DNA of 64,000 bases from Candidatus Gastranaerophilales bacterium (GTDB taxonomy: Bacteria > Cyanobacteriota > Vampirovibrionia > Gastranaerophilales > Gastranaerophilaceae), in the NCBI GenBank assembly GCA_944324865.1, contig CALUXW010000003.1, forward strand, positions 29,500 to 93,499, written 5' to 3'. The notes beneath the pieces were generated by a model. The model had not been told where the DNA came from. It saw only the letters and a list, made by a program, of their open reading frames with translations, and searched no databases. Below are positions 17,970-26,857 of the stretch, in pieces. Position 1 is the first letter of the stretch, and every line of letters starts with the position of its first letter. Position numbers and translations under genes: made by a program.

Positions 17970-17996
17970 TTGAAAAATTTAAAAATATGCTATAAT
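17970..17996 (+). promoter_or_regulatory. Promoter of the SprA-like gene
   Basis: TTGAAA (17970-17975) and TATAAT (17991-17996) with a 15-bp spacer, starting just after the stop of the secreted protein gene. Transcription would start near 18003, which excludes the longer TTG-initiated reading and supports the ATG at 18024. Confidence 0.55.
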
Positions 17997-18023
17997 TATA
18001 GTAGTTGGAAGGGCAACGGCAAG

Positions 18024-18422
18024 ATGATTGATGTTAGGAACTATCCATTTTTGGGACAAAGAAACCAAAAACAGGAATTAGAACAACTTAAAAAAGAAAA
18101 TTATAGCAGAATTTATGCTCATGAGGCTGCACACAAAGCTGCTGCAGGTTCACTTGGTGGGCCTATAGTTATTGAATACAATCCGCAAGGTATTCCTGTA
18201 AGCGGTCATGTTAGTATTAAAATACCGGTTTTAAATAAGTCAAATCCGGATGAAACAATTGCGCAAGCAAAACAAGTAAGAAAAGCGGCTCTTGCGCCAG
18301 GTTCAGACTTATCTGATGCAGACTTAAATGTTGCAAGACAAGCACAAAATATCCTATTTGAAGCTCAGAATTTTAAAAAAGACAGTTCTAAAAAAGGTGA
18401 AAATCTTGATTTAATAGGTTAA
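18024..18422 (+). CDS. SprA-related putative metalloprotease
   Basis: 132 aa from the ATG at 18024. It shows the SprA-related (PF12118-type) signature: a zinc-protease-like H33-E34-A-A-H37 in YAHEAAHKAAAG, then VSGHVSIKIPV, a PDETIAQAKQVRKAALAP block and a C-terminal A-R-Q-A helix. Family members are annotated as putative metalloproteases, but activity is not established. GGAAGGG lies about 12 nt before the ATG, a loose Shine-Dalgarno site. No signal peptide is seen, so it is probably cytoplasmic. The stop overlaps the convergent tsaB stop by 4 bp. Confidence 0.7.
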   Translation: MIDVRNYPFLGQRNQKQELEQLKKENYSRIYAHEAAHKAAAGSLGGPIVIEYNPQGIPVSGHVSIKIPVLNKSNPDETIAQAKQVRKAALAPGSDLSDADLNVARQAQNILFEAQNFKKDSSKKGENLDLIG

Positions 18423-19066
18423 TTATTTTTTGAAAATACAGGCGGTGTTTGTATATAATTTGCCTTTAGTTTGTCATGTGAAAAATCACCGGCAATATTT
18501 TTTGAATCTTTTATTTTTTCCAAGCCCAGTTCGTACATTACTTTTGCAAGATTATAATTTTGCTCTTCATAATTTATAAACCTGCTTTTTTTTACCATAC
18601 AATAATCTTTATATACATTTGAATCACACACAATTGTTTTATTAATGATTTTTTTATCAACTTCTTCTTTTAAAATAAGGCTTATTTCAATGCCATCAAA
18701 AAAATAATACATTAACCTTCTCGCATCAAGCAAAACCAACGCATCATCATAACCACATGCCTTTTTTAAAATTTCACAAGAATTTAGTCCAACAACAGGC
18801 AGATTTAGTTCTGTTGCCATAACTTTAGCAACACTCAACCCTGCACGAATGCCTGTAAAACTACCGGGGCCACAGTTTGTAACTATTGCATCAAGATTTT
18901 TAATTTGCATATTTAGTTCTAAACTCATTTTTTTTATTTCAGGTATTAAATAAGCACTATGATAATTCCTTTCGTCACTTTTTATTGTCCTGAAAATAAT
19001 TTTATCGTCAAAACTGATTGCAATATATGTTTTATCCAAAGATGTATCAAAACAAAGTATATTCAT
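18419..19066 (-). CDS. tsaB: tRNA threonylcarbamoyladenosine biosynthesis protein TsaB
   Basis: Non-catalytic partner of TsaD in t6A37 synthesis on ANN-decoding tRNAs; 215 aa. ASKHA-fold N-terminus with LCFDTSLDKTYIAI, the Y-H-S-A-Y-L-I-P stretch, and the family signature GPGSFTGIRAGLSVAK. The C-terminal half is divergent, as is usual. Its ATG overlaps the tsaE stop by 1 nt (TAATG), so the two are translationally coupled. tsaD and tsaC are not in this window. Confidence 0.93.
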   Translation of the reverse strand: MNILCFDTSLDKTYIAISFDDKIIFRTIKSDERNYHSAYLIPEIKKMSLELNMQIKNLDAIVTNCGPGSFTGIRAGLSVAKVMATELNLPVVGLNSCEILKKACGYDDALVLLDARRLMYYFFDGIEISLILKEEVDKKIINKTIVCDSNVYKDYCMVKKSRFINYEEQNYNLAKVMYELGLEKIKDSKNIAGDFSHDKLKANYIQTPPVFSKNN

Positions 19067-19563
19067 TAATTTGCCTCAAAATCTCGCATTATTTTATTTA
19101 CAAAATCAGCATTTTCATTACCTAAGGGCTCAAATTCAAATATTCTGTTGTCGCCATCATCACAATATTCAACAACTTCAGGATAAACTATTTTAATATT
19201 CAATCTGTCATAACTTAGCATACCTTGTGAAAAATCCGCCCATTCAACAAAAGTTAAAGTTCCACGCTTTGAATATTCTGCAAGTTCCTGCTCAATTGTT
19301 TTAATTCCCTCATTTTCAAGACGATATAAATCAAAATGATATATCGGCATTTTATAGCCCATATACTCATTTAATATTACAAAACTTGGACTTGTAATTT
19401 TCTCTTTTACTCCAAGCGCTTTTAAAATAAACCTGACAAAAGTTGTTTTTCCTGCTCCAATATCACCATACAAAGAGACAAAACAACCCTCAGTGGGCAA
19501 ATTATTTGCAAAAGCATTAGCCAATTTTTTTGTATCAGTCAAATTTTCGCATTTAATCTTCAT
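19066..19563 (-). CDS. tsaE: tRNA threonylcarbamoyladenosine biosynthesis ATPase TsaE
   Basis: P-loop ATPase that resets the TsaB-TsaD complex during t6A synthesis; 165 aa. Walker A GDIGAGKT (33-40), SPSFVILNEY, YHFDLYRLE and the VEWAD Walker B-like segment are all family hallmarks. The start has no Shine-Dalgarno site; TAAAAT ends exactly 6 nt before the ATG, so the message may be leaderless. It is followed directly by tsaB. Confidence 0.94.
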   Translation of the reverse strand: MKIKCENLTDTKKLANAFANNLPTEGCFVSLYGDIGAGKTTFVRFILKALGVKEKITSPSFVILNEYMGYKMPIYHFDLYRLENEGIKTIEQELAEYSKRGTLTFVEWADFSQGMLSYDRLNIKIVYPEVVEYCDDGDNRIFEFEPLGNENADFVNKIMRDFEAN

Positions 19564-19666
19564 AAATAAATTTTAACATAAATATACAATTACTAAAGTT
19601 TAGACAAAAGCATGCCGAATCATTAAATACAAGGATATTTCTATATATGGCAGAAAGGTTAATTTA

Positions 19667-19843
19667 ATGAACGAGTATTTTAATTATGAGGAATACAATC
19701 CTGAAATGTGTGAATTTAACCCCAGAAGTGCAGAGTTAGAAACAGAATTGCGAAATCTGGTACAAAATGTTGAAAACCCTAAAATGTCATTTTTTCAAGG
19801 TTTTATGAAAAAAATTATACTCCTGACCTCCGCACAAAACTAG
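19667..19843 (+). CDS. Small 58-residue protein
   Basis: No family recognised. ATG at 19667 with an AAAGG site about 8 nt upstream and an intrinsic terminator immediately after the TAG. The product is acidic in the N-terminal half (EYFNYEEYNPEMCEF) with a leucine-rich amphipathic helix (residues 22-35) and a short basic hydrophobic end (FMKKIILLTS). Having its own ribosome site and terminator makes chance less likely. It is divergent from tsaE. Confidence 0.6.
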   Translation: MNEYFNYEEYNPEMCEFNPRSAELETELRNLVQNVENPKMSFFQGFMKKIILLTSAQN

Positions 19844-19845
19844 TA

Positions 19846-19873
19846 AAAATCCCCGAATTCACGGGGATTTTTT
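19846..19873 (+). terminator. Bidirectional terminator
   Basis: AAAATCCCCG (19846-19855) pairs with CGGGGATTTT (19862-19871) around AATTCA, with T runs on both strands. It ends the 58-codon gene and can also end the convergent 212-codon gene, whose stop codon overlaps the right arm. Confidence 0.88.
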
Positions 19874-20510
19874 AAAACATTTTTTTTCCGCCCTGCTCAT
19901 GAAATTGCCCACCGGCACAAACTAGCTCAATTACCTTCAATAAAAACTCTCTCGATGCATCTATTGGGCTTATTAAAAATTCCTGATTATCTTTATGTCT
20001 GATTGTCATAATTGAATTTTGTGTCTTCTCGGCAGGGACATACAAAGATGCAATTTCGTTATCCAACAGTGCACGCATCTGAGAATCGTAATCTTCTGCA
20101 CCCTTCATTATAAGATTATAGTTACCGTTCAATGCAAATATTCTTCCACAAAACAATGGGGCTCTTCCTTCTTGCGGAAGTGCCTTTGGAGATATATTAA
20201 AACGTGAAGTAAAAGTAATTTTATGCCATAAAATATTAATATAGGCTAACGTTTGCGAATTGTCGACTTCGCAATAGACATTTTGCGTTGGTATATTTCT
20301 AATTTTGAATGATTGCTTCAAATATTCTATAACAGAGTGCATAGTATCAATCATTTTTATAAACATTTCCTGGGTATATTGACTAGATTGTTGAAAATCA
20401 AGAAATTGCTTATACATATAAACAGCAACAAGTCCTGCTCTTTCTTGCACAACAGAAGATTTTCTGACTTGTATATCAAGGTTATCAAGGCTATTAAAAT
20501 TATTTTGCAA
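19872..20510 (-). CDS. Uncharacterised 212-residue protein, TTG start
   Basis: No domain recognised. Soluble, mixed alpha/beta composition, no signal peptide. The N-terminal half is helical (YMYKQFLDFQQSSQYTQEMF); the C-terminal half contains a strand-rich block (TFTSRFNISPKALP, APLFCGRIFALNGNYNLIMK) and ends HEQGGKKMF. The reading frame begins with TTG at 20508-20510, preceded at 10 nt by an AAAAAAAGG site, and no ATG is available before residue 32, so a TTG start is likely. Divergent from the Xer recombinase gene. Confidence 0.65.
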   Translation of the reverse strand: MQNNFNSLDNLDIQVRKSSVVQERAGLVAVYMYKQFLDFQQSSQYTQEMFIKMIDTMHSVIEYLKQSFKIRNIPTQNVYCEVDNSQTLAYINILWHKITFTSRFNISPKALPQEGRAPLFCGRIFALNGNYNLIMKGAEDYDSQMRALLDNEIASLYVPAEKTQNSIMTIRHKDNQEFLISPIDASREFLLKVIELVCAGGQFHEQGGKKMF

Positions 20511-20674
20511 TTTTACAGTACCTTTTTTTGTTTAAAGGATATTTAAATGATATAACAAAAATGGGGAATAATATATATAAGAATAATATTAATCTTTACA
20601 ATTTTGAATACGGAATTTATATTATTTTTTTAAAAATATGTGTATAATTAAAAAATAGAGTTCTCGAGGATTTT

Positions 20675-21577
20675 ATGGGAGTTAACAATAATTCCAAACA
20701 ATATTTGGAAGACTTTAAAATTTATTTAAAAAGTGAAAAAAACTTTTCCTCACACACTATACGTGCCTATTCCAGCGACGTATACACTTTTCTGATATGG
20801 GCCGATAATTTAAATGTAGATGAAATTGATACAAAAAAATTTAGTGAATACCTTTACTTTATACAAAAAATTAATTATACAAAAACTACAATAGCAAGGA
20901 AAATAGCTTCTATCAGAGCATTTTATAAATTTTTATTCACAGAAGAGATTATTGAAAATAACCCCTCTGACGCTATTTGCGCCCCCAAAAAACCAAAATC
21001 CTTGCCGGATTTTATGAGTGAAGAAGAAGTTGAAAATATTTTAAGAAACGTAAAAATTGAAACTCCTGCAGGGTTTAGAAACAGGGTAATCTTTGAACTG
21101 CTTTGGGTCTCAGGAATGCGTATTAGCGAACTTTCAGGACTAAACTATGAAAATTTAAACCTCGAGCAAAATGAAATAAAAGTTTTAGGCAAAGGCTCAA
21201 AAGAAAGGATTGTTTTAATCCCTGATAAAACCAAAGAAAGCCTTAAAAATTATATCGAAAATGTTTCTGACTTAATTTGTAAAACGAAAAAAACACCATC
21301 ATCGCCACTTTTTATTAACTATAATGGTTTCAGACTACAAAACCAAAGCATCAGAAAAGCACTTAATGAAGTTGTTCAAAAAATTGAATTACCCAAAAAA
21401 ATAACTCCGCATATTTTTAGACATAGTTTTGCAACAAAATTGCTAGAAAATGGAGCAGATTTAAGAATTGTACAAGAGCTACTAGGCCATGCCAGTATAT
21501 CCAATACACAAATATACACTCATATTTCAGGTGCAAGATTGAAATCAGTCTACGACTCGGCACACCCGCGCGCTTAA
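20675..21577 (+). CDS. XerC/XerD-type tyrosine recombinase
   Basis: Resolves chromosome dimers at dif with its partner; 300 aa, exactly the family length. N-terminal SAM-like DNA-binding domain (8-90) with YLKSEKNFSSHTIRAY, then catalytic domain with all six residues: R149, K173, H246, R249, H272 and nucleophile Y281. The C-terminal AHPRA end is typical of Xer proteins and unlike phage integrases. The sequence does not decide between XerC and XerD; the YDSAHPRA tail leans toward XerC. GAGG site precedes the ATG; TATAAT lies near 20642. Confidence 0.9.
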   Translation: MGVNNNSKQYLEDFKIYLKSEKNFSSHTIRAYSSDVYTFLIWADNLNVDEIDTKKFSEYLYFIQKINYTKTTIARKIASIRAFYKFLFTEEIIENNPSDAICAPKKPKSLPDFMSEEEVENILRNVKIETPAGFRNRVIFELLWVSGMRISELSGLNYENLNLEQNEIKVLGKGSKERIVLIPDKTKESLKNYIENVSDLICKTKKTPSSPLFINYNGFRLQNQSIRKALNEVVQKIELPKKITPHIFRHSFATKLLENGADLRIVQELLGHASISNTQIYTHISGARLKSVYDSAHPRA

Positions 21578-21634
21578 ATATATTGTCCAATCAGGCAATA
21601 AACGCATATTAAAAATTGTAATAATATTTTTTTG

Positions 21635-22702
21635 ATGAAAAATAATATTTTGTTTACAATTTTACTCTTAACACTTGTATTTACAACGGCATGTACGCAG
21701 CAGAACGAGCAAGATATAAGGCCTGTTGAATATATGGTCGTACAAAGTGGTACAGATATAACAAACAAAACATTTTTTGGATATTTAAAGTCAAGCTCAC
21801 TTACGGATTTAAGTTTTCAAATTGAGGGCACACTCAAAAAAATTCTCGTAAATGAAGGACAAGCCGTTAAAAAAGGGCAAATAATAGCAGAACTTGATGC
21901 ACCTTTATACAATATTCAAGTACAAGAAGCAAAATATGCTCTTTCTGATGCAATAATTCAATATCAAAATGCCAAAAATTATTATGAAAGGATAAAAAAA
22001 TTACATGCTGCCGGCGGAATTTCCGATAATGATTTAGATAATGCCAAAACAAAAATGGAATCATCAAACGTTCAAATACAAATTGCACAAGAAAAACTAA
22101 ATTATATGAGTCACCGATCAGGTTATGAAAGAATTTATGCCCCGACAGACGGAATTATTCTATCTAAGGCAGTATCAGAACAGCAATATCTCAGTCCGGG
22201 CGCCACAGTTGTGCAATTTCAAGGAAATTCAGATGTTGAAGCTTTTATATTTGTTTCACAAAATTACATAAATAAAATCAATCGAGGACAAAAAGCAAAA
22301 GTAAAAGTTGATGCTATAAAAAATATGATTTTTGACGCCTATGTGAAAGAAATAAGCGAAACCAGCTTGGAACAACTTTCATATAGAGTTAAATTAAAAA
22401 TTAACAACCAAAGTCCAATGCTAAAGGATGGAATGAGTGCAAGCGCAGTTTTTGAGATTGAACCAAAAGATAAAACCCAAATTTACATTCCAATAAATTC
22501 AATTATAAAAGAAGGAAACAACGATATAGTTTTTACAATAATAAACAGGAAAGAAGGCTTTGGAGAAATAAAAAAGAATATTATTACTACAGGAGAACTA
22601 AATAATGAAAAAATAAGTGTGAAAAGCGGTTTAAACAGCGGGGACTACCTTGTAACAAGAGGGGTAAGTGAAGTCCAGGAAGGGCAAAAGGTTAAATATT
22701 AA
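21635..22702 (+). CDS. RND efflux periplasmic adaptor (lipoprotein)
   Basis: Membrane-fusion (HlyD/AcrA-type) subunit, 355 aa from the ATG at 21635 (a TTG immediately precedes it). Signal peptide with lipobox-like TTAC, acylated Cys at 20. Biotinyl-lipoyl half motif FQIEGTLKKILVNEGQAVKKGQIIAELDA, helical hairpin (about 85-150) and second lipoyl half APTDGIILSKAVSEQQYLSPGA, followed by beta-barrel and membrane-proximal domains, are in the usual order. Its stop overlaps the pump start (TAATG). No outer-membrane TolC gene is adjacent. Confidence 0.9.
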   Translation: MKNNILFTILLLTLVFTTACTQQNEQDIRPVEYMVVQSGTDITNKTFFGYLKSSSLTDLSFQIEGTLKKILVNEGQAVKKGQIIAELDAPLYNIQVQEAKYALSDAIIQYQNAKNYYERIKKLHAAGGISDNDLDNAKTKMESSNVQIQIAQEKLNYMSHRSGYERIYAPTDGIILSKAVSEQQYLSPGATVVQFQGNSDVEAFIFVSQNYINKINRGQKAKVKVDAIKNMIFDAYVKEISETSLEQLSYRVKLKINNQSPMLKDGMSASAVFEIEPKDKTQIYIPINSIIKEGNNDIVFTIINRKEGFGEIKKNIITTGELNNEKISVKSGLNSGDYLVTRGVSEVQEGQKVKY

Positions 22703-25700
22703 TGCATTTGACCGGTTTTTTTCTTAAAAATAAATTTTTACTTATCACTCTGGTTACTATACTAATTTTAGGAGGTATCTCTTATTATATAACAACTCCG
22801 AGAAATGAAGATCCAGGATTTAAAATCAGGACAGCAGTTATTACTACAGATTATAATGGCGCCAATGCAAAACAAGTGGATAAATATGTAACCGATAAAA
22901 TCGAAGTTGCAATTGAACAAATGAGTGAAGTAGAAGAAATAAAAAGCCGTTCTTATGAGGGAAAAAGCCTTGTATATGTTAATGTATATGAAACATACAA
23001 AAACTTACAACCAATTTGGGATAAATTAAGAAGGAAAATTAATAATGCAATACCTACCCTCCCAAAAGGTGTAACGCCGGTTATTAATGATGAATTCGGT
23101 GATGTTTTTGGAATTGTTATAGCAATTGTCGGACAAGATTTTGAATATATAGAACTAAAAAGCTATACAGATACTATAAAAGATGAACTAATTAAACTAA
23201 AGGACACTGCCAAAGCAGAAATAATAGGTGCGCAGCAAGAAGTTGTATACCTTTACTATGACAACTCGAAACTTGCAAGATACAATTTAAGTCCCGATGA
23301 ACTGCAAAAAGTATTAAGTAGTGCAAATATAATAGCACCAAGCGGAGAAATACTTGTTGGAGACAGATATATTTTAATCCAAACACAAGATAACTACAAA
23401 GATATAGAAAATATAAAAAATACTGTTATTTCACTTCCTAAAAAAGGCGATGCACTAAAACTGGGGGACATATTAACTATTGAGAAAACTTATCTGAATC
23501 CAGCGCAAGTTATAACAGAATTTAATGGCAAAAAGGCACAAATTATTGCACTTTCTATGAAAGAAAATGGAAACATTTTAAAGTTTGGCACGGCAGTTAA
23601 GAAAAGACTAAATGAACTAAAAAGTTATATACCAATTGGAGTAGACATTGAAATAGCAGCGTTTCAACCTGATTACGTAAAATATTTGACAAATAAATTT
23701 ACAAACAGTTTATTTCAAAGCGTAATTATCGTTATAGGACTAATACTCTTAATATTGGGTATAAAAGCAGGCTTAATGGTAGGGCTCATAATACCTGTGA
23801 CAATCTTAGCAACATTTTTTATAATGGGAAATTTAAAAATAGGATTAGATAAAATTTCATTAAGCGCACTTATTATATCTCTTGGTATACTTGTTGATAA
23901 CTCAATTGTAATATCTGAAGGAATCTTAAAAAAAATTAAGCAAAAATCACTGGATTTAAAACAAGAAGCAATAAAAGTATGCGAGAAGTTTCAAACTCCG
24001 CTTTTAATTTCAACTCTTACTACCTCTTGTGCATTTTTACCTATATACCTGGCTAATTCAACCGTGAGTGAATATACATCAAGCTTATTTAAAGTTGTTG
24101 CAACAACATTATTAATCTCATGGTTTTTATCAATAACATTCTTACCCTATTTAATCCAAAAATTTTATAACAAAGGCACAAATAACACGTTTAAAGAAAT
24201 AAATGTATCAAAATACTTGGCACATTATTTAAAAATTGCACTTAAAAACCCAAAAAAAACTATATTTATAGCTTGGATTTTTGTTGGACTTTCATTTACA
24301 CTTTTTAGTTTTGTTCCTAAGATATTTTTCCCTGATTCAGACAGGGCAATGTTTGAAGTTGAATTTAATCTGCCTGAAGGAACAGACATAAAAGTAACAC
24401 AAAAAACTGTGGAAAAGGCTCAAGAATACATAAAAACACTAAAAAATGTTAAAAATTATTCAAGCTACATTGGAACTTCTGCACCGAGATATGTACTCAG
24501 TGCAAGTCCTGAACCTGTAAAAAGTAACTATGGTATGATTCTTGTAAACACGAAAAATTACAAACATGTTGGTCAAGATGTTAAAAATGTTCAAGAATAT
24601 TGCACAAATACCTTTGCAGATGCAAATGTAATTGCAAGAAAAGTTCCTTTAGGCCCACCATATGATGCCCCTGTTGAAATTAGAATATCCGGCGGAGATG
24701 AGAACAAACTTTTTGAAATAGTAAGAGAAGTACAAAAAAAATTAAGAGAAATAAATGGTGTAATACTTGTAAAAGATGACTGGGGGGCAAAAACACCAAA
24801 AATAAAAATAAATGTTGACGAACAAAGTGCTTCAAGACTTGGAATAACAAATGAAAGCGTAGCAAAAACATTACAAACAGGATTAAGTGGTTATCAAGTT
24901 TCAAGTTATTGGCGTGATACCACCGCAATACCAATTATTTACCGCCTAAATGCGCAATCCAGAAATAATATAGATAAAATTGATTCTATGAGCATATATT
25001 CTTCACTGTATGGAAACTCGCTGCCTCTGTCAGAAATTGCGAAATTATCGCTTGTGTTTGAATATCCAAAAATATTTAGACGTAACAGGTTATTAACAGT
25101 CACAGTACAAGGATACATTGATAACGAAAAAACTACAGCGCAAAAAGTGACAGATGGAATAAAACCCTTTCTTGAAAGTTTTAATTATCCCCTGGGCTAC
25201 GGTTGGGAATTTGGAGGAAGTGTAGAAAACTCCAAAAAAGGAAACAAATCCATAGCAGAAAAGTTACCATTTGCTTTTGGTATTATTCTCATGCTTTTAA
25301 TAGGATATTTTAACTCTTATAAAATCCCTATTATTATTATGATAAGCGCATTTATGGCTCTTAGTGGCGCAAATATAGGTCTGTTAATTACACACAGCGA
25401 CTTTGGCTTTATGACATTTCTTGCATATATTTGCCTTATTGGTATTGCAACAAATAATGCAGTAGTATTGCTTGACACAATTAAAATACTAAGAAGGGAG
25501 GATGAAAATAAAAATTTAACCCTAACAATACAAAAAGCAACAAGGAGTCGAATAACACCAATAATACTAACGGCGCTCACAACAATTGGCGGCATGCTTC
25601 CACTTTGGATAGGAAAAGATCCAATGTTCTCATCTCTTTCAGTTGCAATAATTTTTGGTTTAATAAGTTCAGTCGCAATTACACTTTTTGTAACACCTTG

Positions 25701-25734
25701 CATGTATTTTGTTTTATGTCATAAAGAAGATTAA
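22702..25734 (+). CDS. RND-family efflux pump (inner-membrane permease)
   Basis: Proton-driven resistance-nodulation-division pump, 1010 aa. Two matching halves, each with one N-terminal helix, a large periplasmic porter/docking region, and six helices. TM1 at 7-29 is followed by PRNEDPGFKIRTAVI. TM4 carries the LGILVDNSIVI stretch, where the paired aspartate proton-relay site would normally be DD; here one Asp is visible (VDN). The second-half GIATNNAVVLLDT segment corresponds to TM10. Substrate unknown. Coupled to the adaptor gene by TAATG. The last 56 bp overlap the convergent bioF gene. Confidence 0.92.
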   Translation: MHLTGFFLKNKFLLITLVTILILGGISYYITTPRNEDPGFKIRTAVITTDYNGANAKQVDKYVTDKIEVAIEQMSEVEEIKSRSYEGKSLVYVNVYETYKNLQPIWDKLRRKINNAIPTLPKGVTPVINDEFGDVFGIVIAIVGQDFEYIELKSYTDTIKDELIKLKDTAKAEIIGAQQEVVYLYYDNSKLARYNLSPDELQKVLSSANIIAPSGEILVGDRYILIQTQDNYKDIENIKNTVISLPKKGDALKLGDILTIEKTYLNPAQVITEFNGKKAQIIALSMKENGNILKFGTAVKKRLNELKSYIPIGVDIEIAAFQPDYVKYLTNKFTNSLFQSVIIVIGLILLILGIKAGLMVGLIIPVTILATFFIMGNLKIGLDKISLSALIISLGILVDNSIVISEGILKKIKQKSLDLKQEAIKVCEKFQTPLLISTLTTSCAFLPIYLANSTVSEYTSSLFKVVATTLLISWFLSITFLPYLIQKFYNKGTNNTFKEINVSKYLAHYLKIALKNPKKTIFIAWIFVGLSFTLFSFVPKIFFPDSDRAMFEVEFNLPEGTDIKVTQKTVEKAQEYIKTLKNVKNYSSYIGTSAPRYVLSASPEPVKSNYGMILVNTKNYKHVGQDVKNVQEYCTNTFADANVIARKVPLGPPYDAPVEIRISGGDENKLFEIVREVQKKLREINGVILVKDDWGAKTPKIKINVDEQSASRLGITNESVAKTLQTGLSGYQVSSYWRDTTAIPIIYRLNAQSRNNIDKIDSMSIYSSLYGNSLPLSEIAKLSLVFEYPKIFRRNRLLTVTVQGYIDNEKTTAQKVTDGIKPFLESFNYPLGYGWEFGGSVENSKKGNKSIAEKLPFAFGIILMLLIGYFNSYKIPIIIMISAFMALSGANIGLLITHSDFGFMTFLAYICLIGIATNNAVVLLDTIKILRREDENKNLTLTIQKATRSRITPIILTALTTIGGMLPLWIGKDPMFSSLSVAIIFGLISSVAITLFVTPCMYFVLCHKED

Positions 25735-26857
25735 AAAGCGGTTTTAAATCATCAAATTCAATTGCTGAATTAAGCGAAATCCTAAGACGAGCAGAACTTT
25801 TTGCCACAGTCGGATATCTAATTGCAAGAGAATAAAACCCATTATCGTAAAGTAATTTTGATGCCTCAAGAGCTTTTTTATTATCACCCAACACTACAGG
25901 CACAATGTAACTTGAGCCCAAAATATTAAGACCCGAAAGATTTTTATGAACATAATCTTTTAAATTTAATAGTTTGTTTTGTAAGAGATTAGAAGAAAAA
26001 ATATAATTTTTCAGAACAAAATATGCAAACTCTGCGCTAATTTGTGGAAATACTGTAGAAAAGATAAAAGAACGTGCAAAATTTATTAAATAATCAATTA
26101 AAACCTTATCCCCAACGCAAAATGCTCCATAAGAACCAACTGCCTTACCAAAAGTTGCCATTATTAAGTCAACTTTATTGTCAAAACCTTCCTGTGCGCA
26201 AAATCCCTTGCCATTACCATAAACACCAAAAGAGTGTGCCTCATCTATAACCAAAATTGAATCATATCTTTCTTTTAGTTCAACAAGTTTTTTAATATCA
26301 CAAAAGTCACCATCCATGGAAAAAAGGGCCTCGGAAGAAATTATGACATTACGATATTTTTCACGATAACGTTGTATTTTAGATTCCAAATCTTCATAAT
26401 TTTTATGCTTGAAAGGTATTAAATCAGCACCACCTAAACGAATTCCATCTATTATGCTTGCATGATTTAATTTATCACAAAAAACCGCATCGCCTTTTTT
26501 TGCAAGCGCACTATATATACCCACATTAGCATGATAACCGCTGTTAAATAAAAGTGCAGCTTCTTTAGAAAGTTTATCACACAATAATTTTTCGAGTTTA
26601 AGATACGAATTTGTATTGGCACATAAAAGCCTTGCCGAAGGAACGCTTATAGGTAAATTAAATTCACTTAAGAACTCCTGAACAATATCCTTTTTTGTAC
26701 TTATGGCAAGATAGTCATTCGACGAGAGGTTTAAAAGTTTTTTATTACCTTGCAAAATATATTTTGAAGCAATTTTAAGTGGTGTTAAAGTTCTAAGGTT
26801 AAAATTTTTCCTTTGCTCATCAAGTTTATTTTCATAATATTTATACTGCTTTTTCAT
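25679..26857 (-). CDS. bioF: 8-amino-7-oxononanoate synthase-type enzyme
   Basis: PLP-dependent alpha-oxoamine synthase, 392 aa, condensing an acyl thioester with an amino acid; BioF makes KAPA for biotin. Visible motifs: SNDYLAIS near residue 63, STRL-like SARLL, FNSGYHAN, DKLNHASIIDG, VIDEAHSFGVYG and the PLP-lysine in TFGKAVGSYGAF. The TFGKA context fits BioF better than glycine C-acetyltransferase (Kbl), but no other biotin genes are nearby, so substrate is inferred. Its ATG lies 17 bp inside the upstream symporter gene, suggesting coupling. Confidence 0.85.
   Translation of the reverse strand: MKKQYKYYENKLDEQRKNFNLRTLTPLKIASKYILQGNKKLLNLSSNDYLAISTKKDIVQEFLSEFNLPISVPSARLLCANTNSYLKLEKLLCDKLSKEAALLFNSGYHANVGIYSALAKKGDAVFCDKLNHASIIDGIRLGGADLIPFKHKNYEDLESKIQRYREKYRNVIISSEALFSMDGDFCDIKKLVELKERYDSILVIDEAHSFGVYGNGKGFCAQEGFDNKVDLIMATFGKAVGSYGAFCVGDKVLIDYLINFARSFIFSTVFPQISAEFAYFVLKNYIFSSNLLQNKLLNLKDYVHKNLSGLNILGSSYIVPVVLGDNKKALEASKLLYDNGFYSLAIRYPTVAKSSARLRISLNSAIEFDDLKPLFNLLYDIKQNTCKVLQKV

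Noticed and set aside
20675..21577. Xer-type recombinase as sign of a mobile element
   Set aside because: 300 aa with AHPRA tail is the housekeeping Xer form; no flanking repeats, tRNA attachment site or cargo genes.
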